Below the pieces are notes generated by a model that saw nothing but the letters and a program-made list of their open reading frames with translations, was not told the DNA's origin and did not search any database. A program made the position numbers and the translations under genes. Positions 1 through 9,350 of a stretch of 64,000 bases of DNA are shown one piece after another. Source of the stretch: an uncultured Aquimarina sp. (lineage in GTDB: Bacteria > Bacteroidota > Bacteroidia > Flavobacteriales > Flavobacteriaceae); contig CANLEM010000004.1 of the NCBI GenBank assembly GCA_947489685.1, positions 186,001-250,000 of the forward strand, given 5' to 3'. The first letter of the stretch is position 1. Each line of letters starts with the position of its first letter.

Positions 1-871
1 AGTTTTCAAAAAATGTACTTATTTGTTCACCGTCCTGATCAATATATGCTTGTACTTGCCAGGCATAAATATGATCTTCGAGCAATGGATTGTCTTGAGG
101 ATTAGCATACCAATTATAAGGAAGACTGGTTCCTGTAATATTATCTCTACAAATTACACTATAATCATCATTATTCGAATCGCAGTTATTACCTCCTTGA
201 GTACCTAACATAAATCCTTGAATATCTTGTGTACCAAAGGGAACTTGTACCAATCTAAATTTATACTTCACCCCGGTTACATTACCTCCAGAGGCCGGAC
301 TCCAATTAAAATTAATTTGCGGTGGCGGGTCGGTGGCTGTTATTTTTGACTCATGAATAGGCCATGTTAAAAAAGGCGGATTTATACGGGATATCGGGAG
401 ATTTACACATTTGGTTTCGGATATCTGCACACTAGAATGGGCATCGATCACTTCAAAACAAAAATCATAACTCCCATCTCTTAACGGTGTTTGATACTGA
501 TCAGGTGAAATACCTATTAAATTTTGAAATTCGAAATAAGGAGCCAGATCTATTGCTCCTAATGTTAAAGGAATTCCGGCATCTAAAGTAAGTTGTTGAT
601 TTTGAATAAAAACCGGATTGCTTACTACATTAACTCCATTACCTCGGATACTAATTCGTAAATTAATTGGTCTTTGATTTCCGGTAGTTATATCGGTAAG
701 TAATAAACGTAATTGTAAAGGATTGATAGGTGATGTTGATGCCGCAAATGCAGATAAATTATTGGGATACGGTCTAGATCCTATTGGATTGATCTGAACC
801 GGAAAGTTCTGCGCAGTTATTTGTTGTATACAACATAATAAACATAAAACTAATAGTATCCTTTTTATCAT
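1..871 (-). CDS. Secreted TANFOR/FN3-like giant protein, 3' part missing
   Basis: This gene starts at ATG 871 and runs off the left edge with 290 codons visible and no stop. It has a clear signal peptide (MIKRILLVLCLLCCIQQITA, then QNFP). The mature N-terminus resembles that of the 2528-residue toxin at 33636-41222: both open with a beta-rich segment containing LRLLLTDI/VQLLLSDI, the shared string LAPYFEFQNL and the motif YDFCFEV/YQFCFEV. A fibronectin-III-like module with a W-x-V-Q-A strand (YAWQVQAY) follows. From memory this N-terminus fits the TANFOR family seen in Tannerella and flavobacteria, but that name is tentative. The gene lies 14 bases downstream of the barrel gene ending at 886, the same order as at 41222-43709. 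I infer that the missing C-terminus may carry another effector domain. Secretion is well supported; function is unknown. Confidence 0.75.
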   Translation of the reverse strand, partial: MIKRILLVLCLLCCIQQITAQNFPVQINPIGSRPYPNNLSAFAASTSPINPLQLRLLLTDITTGNQRPINLRISIRGNGVNVVSNPVFIQNQQLTLDAGIPLTLGAIDLAPYFEFQNLIGISPDQYQTPLRDGSYDFCFEVIDAHSSVQISETKCVNLPISRINPPFLTWPIHESKITATDPPPQINFNWSPASGGNVTGVKYKFRLVQVPFGTQDIQGFMLGTQGGNNCDSNNDDYSVICRDNITGTSLPYNWYANPQDNPLLEDHIYAWQVQAYIDQDGEQISTFFEN

Positions 872-885
872 ATTTATAGTGTTAA

Positions 886-3327
886 TCATTCGAATTGTTT
901 TCTGGCTCTATATTCCATATCGAGGTACAGGACTATTTCGCCTTCCAAATACTCATTGCTATTTAATAAACTACCATCTGATTTATAGATTTCGAACGTA
1001 TTCCTTATCGCCTTTAATCGTATATCTTCAATTTCCTTTTTGTTTTCGTTTTTCTTATTATTAATTTCAAATACTCGATTGGTTATATAATGGTGCGCAT
1101 CATATTTTTCGGATTGTTTTTGATGTTCCTCTACTAATTCTGCATATCCAGCTATAGAATCTTTATGCATATTTGACCTTTCTGAAGGGGTCATTTTATG
1201 CAAAGAATTTCTTTCCATTTTAAACTTGGCAATCCTAAAACTCATTTGTATTTCCTCATCTTTTTTCTTTGTATCAACTTTAAGATCTGACCATACCTCT
1301 ACAAGTTTTTCTTTATAGGCTATAGCAAAATCAATGTATTGATAGAGATTTTCTAAATAGGTAATAGCATTGTCCTGAAAAGCCAAAGGATTCTTTCTTT
1401 CCTTTAAATCGCTAAGCATAGTTAACAACTCGGTCCTTCCAAAAACTTCTGAATCACGTAAATATTCTTTCTTGGATGTGACCAAAAGTTGAGAAATAAT
1501 ATCGTTGGCATATCCTTTATAAATAATATCCCGATATCTAAATCTATAGAAATGATCATCTCTTTTTTCCTTTTGCTTTTCTTCTGTTACTGCCGTTTTA
1601 TCTCTTTTTCCGAATTTTAATTTTGGCCTTTTAACATCAAAAGAATATGCATATCCCAGACGTATAGTAAGATCATTAGAAACGCGTTGTACGGCCTTTC
1701 GCAACAAGAAAATTGCACTAAATGAAAAATTATGTCGTTTTTGATATGAATATTGGGCAGTAAATCTGTTGCTAAAAATTTCGTTCTGAATTTCTCCTTC
1801 TGAACTTGTAATATTATAGGAGCTGGACAATCCCGTACTCAAAGTTTTATCAAAAAACCTTTTTCTTACAGATAATGTAGGTCCGTAGGTAAAAACACTT
1901 TCTTCTACAGCTTGGTTATATGCAAAGTTCATAGCTCCGTTGTACTGTAAACTCTTATTCGGAAATTCTATCGTATATGTCGTAGAACCATTATAAAAAT
2001 CTGAGGAATTTGTATTAAGATCTCCACTGTCTTCTTTTGATGTTTGATAGTTTAATTGAGCAGAAAGACCCTGTCTTTTATCCTCTGTATTCATAATCTT
2101 ATACGTCCCTCCCAAAGATGCATTTTGAGATATCTGGGTAAAATTCAAAGTATCTCTACTATTAAGCTCGTCTATCTGATTTATCTCATCAAACTGATTT
2201 CTTATGTTTGTATATGACTGAAAATTAGAGTACGAAGCATTGATATCCACTTTTTCTGAAACGATCAAGGAGGCGTTTACCGAAGATACTACCCGTTGTA
2301 GCTGCGTTTCTTTTTCATTTTTTAAATCATCTCTTTGCAAACCTGCATTAACAGAAAGAGATAATTTACTTTTAAATAAATTTTGTGATGCATTTAGCGT
2401 AATATTTTCTAAATCATTATTAAAAAAATAAGCTCCAAATGTTCTATAGCCTGGATCTATGCGTTCATAACCTACCCCAACACTACCGTTAAATAAGGTG
2501 TACGAAAAATTGGCATTATATGCTTTATAAAAATCTGTAGAGGTTTTTTCATCTATCAAAAAACCAAGCAGATTACTATTTTCTCCTGTGGTCGGACTAT
2601 CTATATTTTCTGTAACTGCGCTTTGTGCTATTTCAAAATTAAAGGAAAGGTTTTTTATAAGATTTATACCACTCTTGAGAGAAACTACCAGGTTTTCTTT
2701 TGGAGTAACTCCCAGTTCTAAAGGGATCGCGGTTGTAAGAGAAGAAGGTTTGTCTTTGGCCTTAAAAAAAATCAACTCTACATCTAATTTTCTAAAACTA
2801 TATGATGATTTTATTCCATATCCATAGCGTTCGTAAACAGGCAAAATAGCTGGAAACTCATTATCGTATTCTGTTGCTCGTAAAAATCTACCATACAAAG
2901 CACTAATTCTAAACGGTCCGTTAGGCGTTGCATCTACTCCCGCCCCTGTAAATTGATGACCACTAACGGTATAAGGAGAAAATGTCATATTTACATCTCC
3001 AATATGTGTTGTAATCCATTTATAAGAAGGGTGAATGCTAAGTCTATTAATTTTAAAAGGTGTATTATAACTAAAACTTTGGCTGGTGTATGAAAAAGAT
3101 AATGGAATATTATAAAGTCCGCTTATATTAAAATTAAGATTACCATTAACATTAAAAGAAAATGGATCACGATTGGCGGTACCTTCATAATATGTTCCGT
3201 TGGCCGAAATACTTCCACCAACTTTCAATAGAGGTACTTTTCCAATTTGATCCAGGCTTTGCGCATGGATTATTGATATTTTGAATGCCGTAATCAAAAG
3301 TATTTTTATTAGACTTTTAGTTGTCAA
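886..3327 (-). CDS. Outer-membrane beta-barrel protein with helical C-terminal domain (copy 1 of 2)
   Basis: An 813-residue protein with a signal peptide (cleavage near AQ, residues 23-24), a long region of alternating polar/hydrophobic strands (about 40-580), a Lys/Arg/Glu-rich linker (about 580-605) and a helical, charged C-terminal region (about 605-813). Its paralogue at 41226-43709 matches along the whole length: LDQIGK/LGQIGK near the N-terminus, NRLSIHPSYKW, FNNDLENITLNA and RFRYRD/QFRYRD at the start of the C-terminal region. The only in-frame start is TTG at 3327, because a TAA lies five codons upstream and no ATG precedes the signal peptide. The downstream gene begins 14 bases after its stop and encodes a secreted giant protein, so this barrel is probably its dedicated translocator or anchor. 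I do not recognise a named family. It has no TonB box or plug and so is not a TonB receptor. Confidence 0.72.
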   Translation of the reverse strand: MTTKSLIKILLITAFKISIIHAQSLDQIGKVPLLKVGGSISANGTYYEGTANRDPFSFNVNGNLNFNISGLYNIPLSFSYTSQSFSYNTPFKINRLSIHPSYKWITTHIGDVNMTFSPYTVSGHQFTGAGVDATPNGPFRISALYGRFLRATEYDNEFPAILPVYERYGYGIKSSYSFRKLDVELIFFKAKDKPSSLTTAIPLELGVTPKENLVVSLKSGINLIKNLSFNFEIAQSAVTENIDSPTTGENSNLLGFLIDEKTSTDFYKAYNANFSYTLFNGSVGVGYERIDPGYRTFGAYFFNNDLENITLNASQNLFKSKLSLSVNAGLQRDDLKNEKETQLQRVVSSVNASLIVSEKVDINASYSNFQSYTNIRNQFDEINQIDELNSRDTLNFTQISQNASLGGTYKIMNTEDKRQGLSAQLNYQTSKEDSGDLNTNSSDFYNGSTTYTIEFPNKSLQYNGAMNFAYNQAVEESVFTYGPTLSVRKRFFDKTLSTGLSSSYNITSSEGEIQNEIFSNRFTAQYSYQKRHNFSFSAIFLLRKAVQRVSNDLTIRLGYAYSFDVKRPKLKFGKRDKTAVTEEKQKEKRDDHFYRFRYRDIIYKGYANDIISQLLVTSKKEYLRDSEVFGRTELLTMLSDLKERKNPLAFQDNAITYLENLYQYIDFAIAYKEKLVEVWSDLKVDTKKKDEEIQMSFRIAKFKMERNSLHKMTPSERSNMHKDSIAGYAELVEEHQKQSEKYDAHHYITNRVFEINNKKNENKKEIEDIRLKAIRNTFEIYKSDGSLLNSNEYLEGEIVLYLDMEYRARKQFE

Positions 3328-3568
3328 TTTTTTTTGTGCTTAGCTTAACATTTTTTGATATGATAAAATGAAGATCAAATGATACCTATATACTCTTATC
3401 GTATATATTGTGTTTATAACAACAGAAAGGCACAAATATGACTTTTGGGATTATGCTGAAATTAGAATTCATGTTACGGGTGTATTAATTTTCAAAGCAA
3501 ATACATTATTTAACAATAATATTTGTGAACCGTGGTATGGTTTTTTTAATTAAACCTTGATTATCGGT

Positions 3569-3916
3569 TTACTTTGTCTGACATGTGCACAACTTAAAGA
3601 TATCTGTAGTCGACGTTAATTTATCATCTATCTTGGTAAGTGTATGCGTTTGATATCCTTCAAAGTATTTCACCACAATTTGATCATCAATCACTTCATA
3701 CTCGCCTGCTACGTTTAGTTTGCTTCCTAATTCTGGATTTCTCTGAACGATCTTATCAGGGACTAGGTCCAAAAATAGTTTTCCTCCACTTTTAAAACGT
3801 AATACAGAACCAAACTTTCCATTTGACCTCTCGCAGTTATACTCTCCTTTTATGCTATTGTCATTACAGGAAATTGTTAAGAATAGAATAGAGATAATAA
3901 CTAATGTTTTTCTCAT
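3569..3916 (-). CDS. Small lipoprotein of unknown function
   Basis: A 115-residue protein with a typical lipoprotein signal: basic start MRK, hydrophobic stretch and a lipobox ending in LTISC (Cys17). The mature part is short and beta-rich (GEYNCERSNGKFGSVLRFKSG, with a later repeat of the idea in VAGEYEVIDDQIVVKYFEGY), as in small surface or periplasmic lipoproteins with a lipocalin-like or META-like sheet. Two cysteines near the end (CTC) could form a disulphide. It stands alone between the barrel gene and the AraC gene, with 240 and about 400 base gaps on either side. I cannot name a function; a structural role or a small-molecule binding role are both possible. Confidence 0.6.
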   Translation of the reverse strand: MRKTLVIISILFLTISCNDNSIKGEYNCERSNGKFGSVLRFKSGGKLFLDLVPDKIVQRNPELGSKLNVAGEYEVIDDQIVVKYFEGYQTHTLTKIDDKLTSTTDIFKLCTCQTK

Positions 3917-4313
3917 ATTTCAATTTTTTGGTTGTTATTTAATTGGTTAACTTATAGTATTTAGTCACTATAAATTACATCAATCATAGAGTAAAACACA
4001 AACTAAGTTTGGTGATATTTATAAATTTAAACATGTAATTTGAGGCAATAAAAAAAGTTAAAATAACTCAAAATCAATACTTTAACTAACAATCTCTGTA
4101 ATTACCTCGCCCAAGATTGAAGAATGCAAATTAGATGTAAATTATAACTCAAATCAAGGTTTTTTTACGTTGAAATACTACCCAAAACAAGGAATGTTTA
4201 TAAACTAAATATATGTTTTCGAGGTATATTTCGGAAGAAAGAGATTGGGCAGTATACATCAATTACAACAGTTTATTTCATTCAACCTAACTATCTGTAA
4301 AAAAAGAAAAATC
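3917..4313. other. AT-rich intergenic region without a visible gene
   Basis: About 400 bases between the small lipoprotein gene and the end of the AraC-type gene. Very AT-rich with scattered short A and T runs. No open frame with protein-like composition, no strong hairpin and no tRNA-like cloverleaf was seen. It must hold the promoter of the lipoprotein gene (minus strand), but I could not place a convincing Bacteroidota -33/-7 pair. Confidence 0.4.
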
Positions 4314-5189
4314 CTAAGAAAACGACACTTGCAAATGATTAACATATTGTTGTCTATATCTGTTGGGAGTATTGTCTATAATTCTTTTAAAAAGACGATT
4401 AAAAAGTGATAAACTATTAAAACCGCAATCAAATGCTATATTAGTAATACTAGCATCAGTATTTACCAATAAATTACATGCATTTTGAATTCGCACTTCG
4501 GTCAATGCTTGCTTAAATGTTTTTCCTGTACTTTTTAAAAAGAAACGACAAAAAGAACTTTCAGTCATTCCAATTTTTTGTGCTACTTGTCGTGTAGAAA
4601 TATTTGCATGATAGCTTGCCTGAATGATTTTATATACTTCTCTAACTCTTTCGGTATTAATAACCGATAAAGCCAAATACTGTTTGGCCTCTAAACTTTC
4701 ATAAGAAACCTTTGTAAACTCTTGAAGAACTCTAAATAACTGTAATAATTTTTCGAGAGGCGAAAGATCTACCATTTTCTTAATAACCTCTCCTATCTTA
4801 TGCTTTTCGGAAGTTGTTACCGTTAAACCGGCATTTGCAGCTATCAATAAGTTTTGGATACTGGCAAACTCAGTAAAAAATTTACTGGCTTCTTTAATAT
4901 CCTGGCCATTAAACTGAATTACATATTCTTCATATTTATCAGATTCAAAACCAACATTAAAACAATTATGAGGGATATTAGGGCCTAATAATACCAAATC
5001 TCCGTCGGTAAACTGGCTAATTCTTGTACCTATAAACCTTCTCCCTTTACCCGATGGTAGGTATACAATTTCGAACTCGGGATGAAAATGCCATCGTCCT
5101 TCATAAGGCCAGAACGGAGCTTTAAAATAAAACATTCTAAATGAAGATCCTTTAGGCGGAATTACTTTTTCGAAAGAAGCTTTTTTCAT
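4314..5189 (-). CDS. AraC-family transcriptional regulator
   Basis: A 291-residue regulator. Residues about 20-100 form a cupin-like sensor domain (WHFHPEFEIVYLPSGKGRRF, then DGDLVLLGPNIPHNCF), as in AraC proteins that bind sugars. Residues about 185-285 hold two helix-turn-helix motifs: ISTRQVAQKIGMTESSFCRF, then the family signature in GFNSLSLFNRLFKRIIDNTP followed by NRYR. It is divergent from the oxidoreductase/epimerase run starting at 5450, with 260 bases between them, so it is the obvious candidate regulator of that run. The inducer is probably a sugar or keto-sugar (inference). The binding sites cannot be assigned from sequence alone. Confidence 0.9.
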   Translation of the reverse strand: MKKASFEKVIPPKGSSFRMFYFKAPFWPYEGRWHFHPEFEIVYLPSGKGRRFIGTRISQFTDGDLVLLGPNIPHNCFNVGFESDKYEEYVIQFNGQDIKEASKFFTEFASIQNLLIAANAGLTVTTSEKHKIGEVIKKMVDLSPLEKLLQLFRVLQEFTKVSYESLEAKQYLALSVINTERVREVYKIIQASYHANISTRQVAQKIGMTESSFCRFFLKSTGKTFKQALTEVRIQNACNLLVNTDASITNIAFDCGFNSLSLFNRLFKRIIDNTPNRYRQQYVNHLQVSFS

Positions 5190-5449
5190 ACTCTCAATTA
5201 TCTATTACACCAAAACTAAAGGACAATTTAATGCAAAAAAAAGCACAATAAGTTAAAAATACTGTAAAATTTTCACAATAAATTTGACATATAATCAGTC
5301 ATTTACAGCTTATCCGACACAAATAGAAAAACATATAAAATCACAATGTCTATGTTTTGAGTTAATCTGCCTTTCTTAAATAGTAGGTAAACATTAAAGG
5401 AAAAAATAATTGTTCTCAAAGTTATAGGAACAAAGAATATCAAAAACAC

Positions 5450-5938
5450 ATGAAATCATTTTGTCTGAATTTAGGAATTATCTGCATTATTTTATGCGGT
5501 AGTTGTTCTAAAGAAAAAAAAGAAAAAGAAACCATTAAAATTGGTTCTAAAAAAACTGAAACTACGACTATAAAGAAAGAAGCGTCTTCGGTTCCTGTAA
5601 TGTTAGAAAACAAAGGAATTGGTCCGATAAAATCAGTTTCTTTCGAAAAAAACATAAATCAAACAATGGCGGCCAAAGGCGAGCAACTCTTTAAGTCAAA
5701 ATGTCTTGCCTGTCACAAAGCTTCTCAAAAATTTATTGGCCCACCAATGGCAGGTATTTATAATAAACGTAGTCCAGAATGGGTAATGAATATGATCATG
5801 AATCCAGATGAGATGTTAAAAAAAGATCCCGTTGCCATAGCATTATTAAAGGCATACAACAATACTATTATGCTTAATCAAAATATCCCTGAGGACGAAG
5901 CTAGAGCAATGGTCGAATGGTTTAGAACTCTAGAATAA
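5450..5938 (+). CDS. Cytochrome c lipoprotein
   Basis: A 162-residue protein with a lipoprotein-like signal (Cys19 after a hydrophobic run), a Lys/Glu-rich tether (20-60) and one class I cytochrome c domain. The haem-binding motif is CLACH (Cys85, Cys88, His89). The likely axial methionine is in TIMLNQNIP (Met141), followed by the usual C-terminal helix (EDEARAMVEWFRTLE). It is the first gene of the plus-strand run and sits 32 bases before the GMC oxidoreductase. In periplasmic FAD sugar dehydrogenases such as glucoside 3-dehydrogenase, a c-type cytochrome takes electrons from the flavin subunit. That is its probable role here (inference from context). Confidence 0.88.
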   Translation: MKSFCLNLGIICIILCGSCSKEKKEKETIKIGSKKTETTTIKKEASSVPVMLENKGIGPIKSVSFEKNINQTMAAKGEQLFKSKCLACHKASQKFIGPPMAGIYNKRSPEWVMNMIMNPDEMLKKDPVAIALLKAYNNTIMLNQNIPEDEARAMVEWFRTLE

Positions 5939-5970
5939 TCAAATTAAACTCAAAAAAATTAGCTTTTACT

Positions 5971-7662
5971 ATGCAAAAAGAACCTCAATACGATGTAATT
6001 ATAGTTGGAACCGGAATCAGTGGCGGTTGGGCAGCAAAAGAACTTTGTGAAAAAGGATTAAAAACCTTGGTTTTAGAACGTGGCAGAATGGTTCGCCATA
6101 TCGAAGATTACCCTACCATGAATGATGACCCTTGGGATTATGAATTAAAAGGGCAACCTTCTAGAGAAGAAATAGCAGAACAACCAAAACAACATAGAAC
6201 GGGATACGTTACATCAAAAGCAAATCGTCATTTTTTTGTAAATGATAACAAACACCCCTATAACGAAACCAAACGTTTTGATTGGATACGTGGGTATCAT
6301 GTAGGCGGACGATCATTGATGTGGGGGAGACAAAGTTATAGACTTTCTGATTTCGATTTCGAAGCCAATAAAAAAGACGGAATCGCTATAGATTGGCCCG
6401 TTAGATATAAAGATATAGCCCCTTGGTATGATAAGGTAGAAGAATATATAGGGGTTAGTGGCGAAAAATTAGGTTTGAATCAATTACCAGATGGCCAATT
6501 CTTGCCACCTATGGAACTTAACTGTGTCGAGGATCATCTAAAAGCAAATATTGCTCAAAACTATGATGATCGAGTGATGACTATCGGACGAACCGCTCAT
6601 ATAACAGGCACCAAAACTTTTGAAGGCCGTATGAACTGCCAGTATAGAGATCGTTGTATGAGAGGGTGTCCTTTTGGAGCTTATTTTAGTAGTAATTCTT
6701 CAACACTTCCGGCGGCCGAACGAACTGGTAATATGACACTTCGTCCAAATTCTATAGTTCATGAAGTAGTATATGATGATAAAACTGGAAAAGCAACAGG
6801 AGTAAAAGTAATTGACGCAGAAACTAAGGAAAAAATAGAATTTACCGCTAAAATTATTTTCTTATGCGCCTCTGCAATTGCTTCGACAAGTATTTTATTA
6901 CAATCCAAATCAGAACGGTTTCCCAACGGAATGGGAAATGACTCAGGTGAATTAGGTCACAATATTATGGATCATCATTTTAAGGCAGGAGCGCAAGCTA
7001 GCTTTGATGGTTTTGAAGATAAGTTTTACAAAGGCCGAAGACCTAATGGTATTTATATTCCAAGATTTAGGAATATTGGAGGTGATACTGATCAAGAAAC
7101 TTTTAAACGGGGATATGGTTATCAAGGGGGTGCCAGTAGACAAGATTGGAAAGAAACTGTTGCAGAACTTGGTTATGGTGCACAATTAAAAGAAAATATT
7201 CTAAAACCCGGTAAATGGAGAATGGGACTAATGGGATTTGGAGAATGCCTGCCGTATCATGAAAATAAAATGACCTTGGACTATGATAAATTAGATGAAT
7301 GGGGATTACCCACAGTCACTTTTGATGCCGAGTTTAAAGAAAATGAGTTAGAAATGCGAAAGGATATGATCTCTCAAGCTATGGAAATGCTTAAAAAATC
7401 TGGCTTTAAAGATGTCGAACCTTGGGATGACATCGGGGGGATTGGTTTAGGGATTCATGAGATGGGGACTGCCCGAATGGGGAATGATCCTAAAACATCT
7501 GTACTTAACAAGCATAATCAGATCCATTCGGTTCCTAATGTATATGTCACAGATGGTTCTTTTATGACATCTGCAAGTTGTGTAAATCCATCACTTACAT
7601 ATATGGCATTTACAGCAAGAGCAGCAGAACATGCAGCAAATCAAATCAAAAAAAACGCTTAA
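5971..7662 (+). CDS. GMC-family FAD oxidoreductase, probable glycoside 3-dehydrogenase large subunit
   Basis: A 563-residue glucose-methanol-choline oxidoreductase. The N-terminal dinucleotide-binding site is VIIVGTGISGGWAAKEL (Gly13-x-Gly15-x-x-Gly18), with the acidic end of strand 2 at LVLERG. The C-terminal GMC domain carries GIHEMGTARMG (His about 496) and SCVNPSLTYM (Asn about 539), matching the catalytic His/Asn pair of the family. A cysteine-rich stretch (MNCQYRDRCMRGCPFG, about 214-229) is typical of bacterial sugar dehydrogenases of this branch and may hold an iron-sulphur cluster. There is no signal peptide; the partner encoded just downstream has a twin-arginine signal, so hitch-hiker Tat export is likely. 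With the cytochrome and the DUF1080 protein, the context favours oxidation of the C3 hydroxyl of glycosides, but the substrate is not proven. Confidence 0.86.
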   Translation: MQKEPQYDVIIVGTGISGGWAAKELCEKGLKTLVLERGRMVRHIEDYPTMNDDPWDYELKGQPSREEIAEQPKQHRTGYVTSKANRHFFVNDNKHPYNETKRFDWIRGYHVGGRSLMWGRQSYRLSDFDFEANKKDGIAIDWPVRYKDIAPWYDKVEEYIGVSGEKLGLNQLPDGQFLPPMELNCVEDHLKANIAQNYDDRVMTIGRTAHITGTKTFEGRMNCQYRDRCMRGCPFGAYFSSNSSTLPAAERTGNMTLRPNSIVHEVVYDDKTGKATGVKVIDAETKEKIEFTAKIIFLCASAIASTSILLQSKSERFPNGMGNDSGELGHNIMDHHFKAGAQASFDGFEDKFYKGRRPNGIYIPRFRNIGGDTDQETFKRGYGYQGGASRQDWKETVAELGYGAQLKENILKPGKWRMGLMGFGECLPYHENKMTLDYDKLDEWGLPTVTFDAEFKENELEMRKDMISQAMEMLKKSGFKDVEPWDDIGGIGLGIHEMGTARMGNDPKTSVLNKHNQIHSVPNVYVTDGSFMTSASCVNPSLTYMAFTARAAEHAANQIKKNA

Positions 7663-7672
7663 TTCATCCATT

Positions 7673-8308
7673 ATGAACAGAAGAGAAGCTTTAAAAAATA
7701 TAGGGTTGTCAGCAGGATATATTGCCGTTACTCCAACTCTAATCGGAATTCTTCAGAGTTGTACCAGAGAAATTAAACTTACTTGGGTTCCTGAACTACT
7801 TTCAGAAGATGAAGCAAAAATTTTAGATCAACTTGTTGATTTAATTATTCCCGAAACCGAAATCCCAGGTGCAAAATCGCTTAATGTACCTATGTTTATC
7901 GATACATATATGAATAAGGCTGCAAAGGCCGAAGAAACGCAAATGTTTAAAAGTCTCGCCGGCATTGTTGTAGAAACGTTTGGCATAAATGAAGAAAAAC
8001 CAGTTAAAAAAATCAAGGTCGAAGAGTATGATGCGCTTTTGACCAAATATCTTCGATCTTCAAAAGAACAACAAGAGGCTTATGAAAAAGAAATGGAAAC
8101 GATAGAAAATCCCGAAGATATAGAAAATATATCTAAAGATGCATTGATCTTTTCCTATCTAGCTTGGGTTCGAGGTCTTTCGATATGGGGGTTTAAAACT
8201 AATGAGCATATCGGAAAAAATGTACTAGCGTATTTACCTGTTCCCGGAGAACAAATTGGATGCGAATCTCTGGATACGTTAACTCAAGGAAAAGACTGGT
8301 CATTATAA
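7673..8308 (+). CDS. Gluconate 2-dehydrogenase subunit 3-like small subunit with Tat signal
   Basis: A 211-residue protein starting at ATG 7673, ten bases after the stop of the oxidoreductase; a longer frame from 7631 would overlap that gene and bury the signal. The N-terminus MNRREALKNIGLSAGYIAV is a twin-arginine-type signal, and a Cys in ILQSC (about residue 30) could be lipidated. The body matches the gluconate 2-dehydrogenase subunit 3 family: LLSEDEAKILDQLVDLIIPET near the start, then FIDTYM and a mostly helical remainder. In the family this subunit pairs with a GMC flavoprotein and carries it through the Tat system. The order cytochrome, large subunit, small subunit supports a three-part periplasmic dehydrogenase. 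Confidence 0.85.
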   Translation: MNRREALKNIGLSAGYIAVTPTLIGILQSCTREIKLTWVPELLSEDEAKILDQLVDLIIPETEIPGAKSLNVPMFIDTYMNKAAKAEETQMFKSLAGIVVETFGINEEKPVKKIKVEEYDALLTKYLRSSKEQQEAYEKEMETIENPEDIENISKDALIFSYLAWVRGLSIWGFKTNEHIGKNVLAYLPVPGEQIGCESLDTLTQGKDWSL

Positions 8309-8336
8309 AATTTTATTTCAGTATAAAAATAACATC

Positions 8337-9335
8337 ATGCAAAAATTTATTGTAAAAGGATTCATAGTGCTTATGTTTATGGGTTCTTGTAAAAATAGTA
8401 CCTCAGAAAATCAAAATGCCAAAGTTTCAAATGAAAAACCAAAAATGGAAATCTCTAAAAAAGAACAGACTCCTTTTTTTAAATTATCTCTGGCGCAATG
8501 GTCTCTACACAAGGCTATCAAATCAGGAGATTTAAGTCCATTAGACTTTGCGCAAAAAGCAAAAGAACTAGGGTTTGAAGGTGTAGAATATGTAAGTCAA
8601 TTATATACCGAGGAACTTAAAAAAGATGCCGATCCTAAAATTGCTATGCAACAACTCTTGGATGTTTTAAAATCTAAAAGCGAGACTTATAATATCCAAA
8701 ACCTAATCATAATGGTAGATCATGAAGGTGATCTAGCTGTAACAGACGAAGAAGAACGAAATAACACTGTAGAAAAACATAAAAAATGGGTAGATGCAGC
8801 GCAGTTTTTAGGCTGTCACTCTATTCGTGTTAATTTGTTTGGAACTAATGATCCTGAAAAATGGGTAGGTGTCGCTGTTGATGGTTTAACAAAGCTGTCG
8901 AAATATGCAGCCACCAAAAACATTAATGTCATTGTAGAAAACCACGGTTACTTGTCATCAAATGCTGCTTTATTAGTCGAAGTAATGAAAAAGGTAAACA
9001 TGTCAAACTGCGGAACATTACCTGATTTTGGTAATTTTTGTCTCGAACGAGAAGATGGTGAACGTTGGGGTACTAAGTGCGTTAAAGAATACCCTAAATA
9101 TCAAGGCGTACAAGAAATGATGCCATATGCCAAGGCAGTAAGTGCCAAATCTTATGATTTTGATACTGATGGTAATGAAACATCTATTGATTACTCCAAA
9201 ATGCTAGAGATTATACAAAAATCAGGATATACAGGGTTTATTGGAGTAGAATATGAAGGTGAACGTTTAAGCGAAGTCGAAGGTATTACAGCCACAAAAA
9301 ATTTACTTATTCATCTTGCCAAACAAATTAACTAA
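8337..9335 (+). CDS. Sugar phosphate isomerase/epimerase-family lipoprotein
   Basis: A 332-residue protein with a lipoprotein signal ending in MGSC (Cys18), a polar tether to about residue 50, then a xylose-isomerase-like TIM barrel (AP endonuclease 2 family). Typical elements are KAKELGFEGVEYVSQ at the first strand, LIIMVDHEGDL, HSIRVNLFG, NVIVENHGYLSSN (Glu and His ligands), TLPDFGNFC (Asp), and FIGVEYEGE (Glu) near the end. These acidic/His residues make up the usual divalent metal site. Lipidation places it in the periplasm or on the cell surface, where it could epimerise or cleave keto-sugars made by the dehydrogenase (inference). It follows the small subunit by 28 bases. Confidence 0.82.
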   Translation: MQKFIVKGFIVLMFMGSCKNSTSENQNAKVSNEKPKMEISKKEQTPFFKLSLAQWSLHKAIKSGDLSPLDFAQKAKELGFEGVEYVSQLYTEELKKDADPKIAMQQLLDVLKSKSETYNIQNLIIMVDHEGDLAVTDEEERNNTVEKHKKWVDAAQFLGCHSIRVNLFGTNDPEKWVGVAVDGLTKLSKYAATKNINVIVENHGYLSSNAALLVEVMKKVNMSNCGTLPDFGNFCLEREDGERWGTKCVKEYPKYQGVQEMMPYAKAVSAKSYDFDTDGNETSIDYSKMLEIIQKSGYTGFIGVEYEGERLSEVEGITATKNLLIHLAKQIN

Positions 9336-9350
9336 TCAATATCATCTTTT

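Noticed and set aside
3551..3571. Hairpin TAAACC/GGTTTA at the end of the small lipoprotein gene
   Set aside because: It overlaps the stop codon, and the RNA after it on the minus strand is A-rich, not T-rich, so it is a poor terminator.
5417..5424. Exact TAnnTTTG match on the minus strand before the AraC gene
   Set aside because: The only TTG upstream is 16 bases away rather than about 19-21, and the region runs into the start of the cytochrome gene; likely chance in AT-rich DNA.
7631..7672. Longer start for the gluconate dehydrogenase subunit 3-like gene
   Set aside because: It would overlap the oxidoreductase gene by 32 bases and put 14 residues before a perfect twin-arginine signal.
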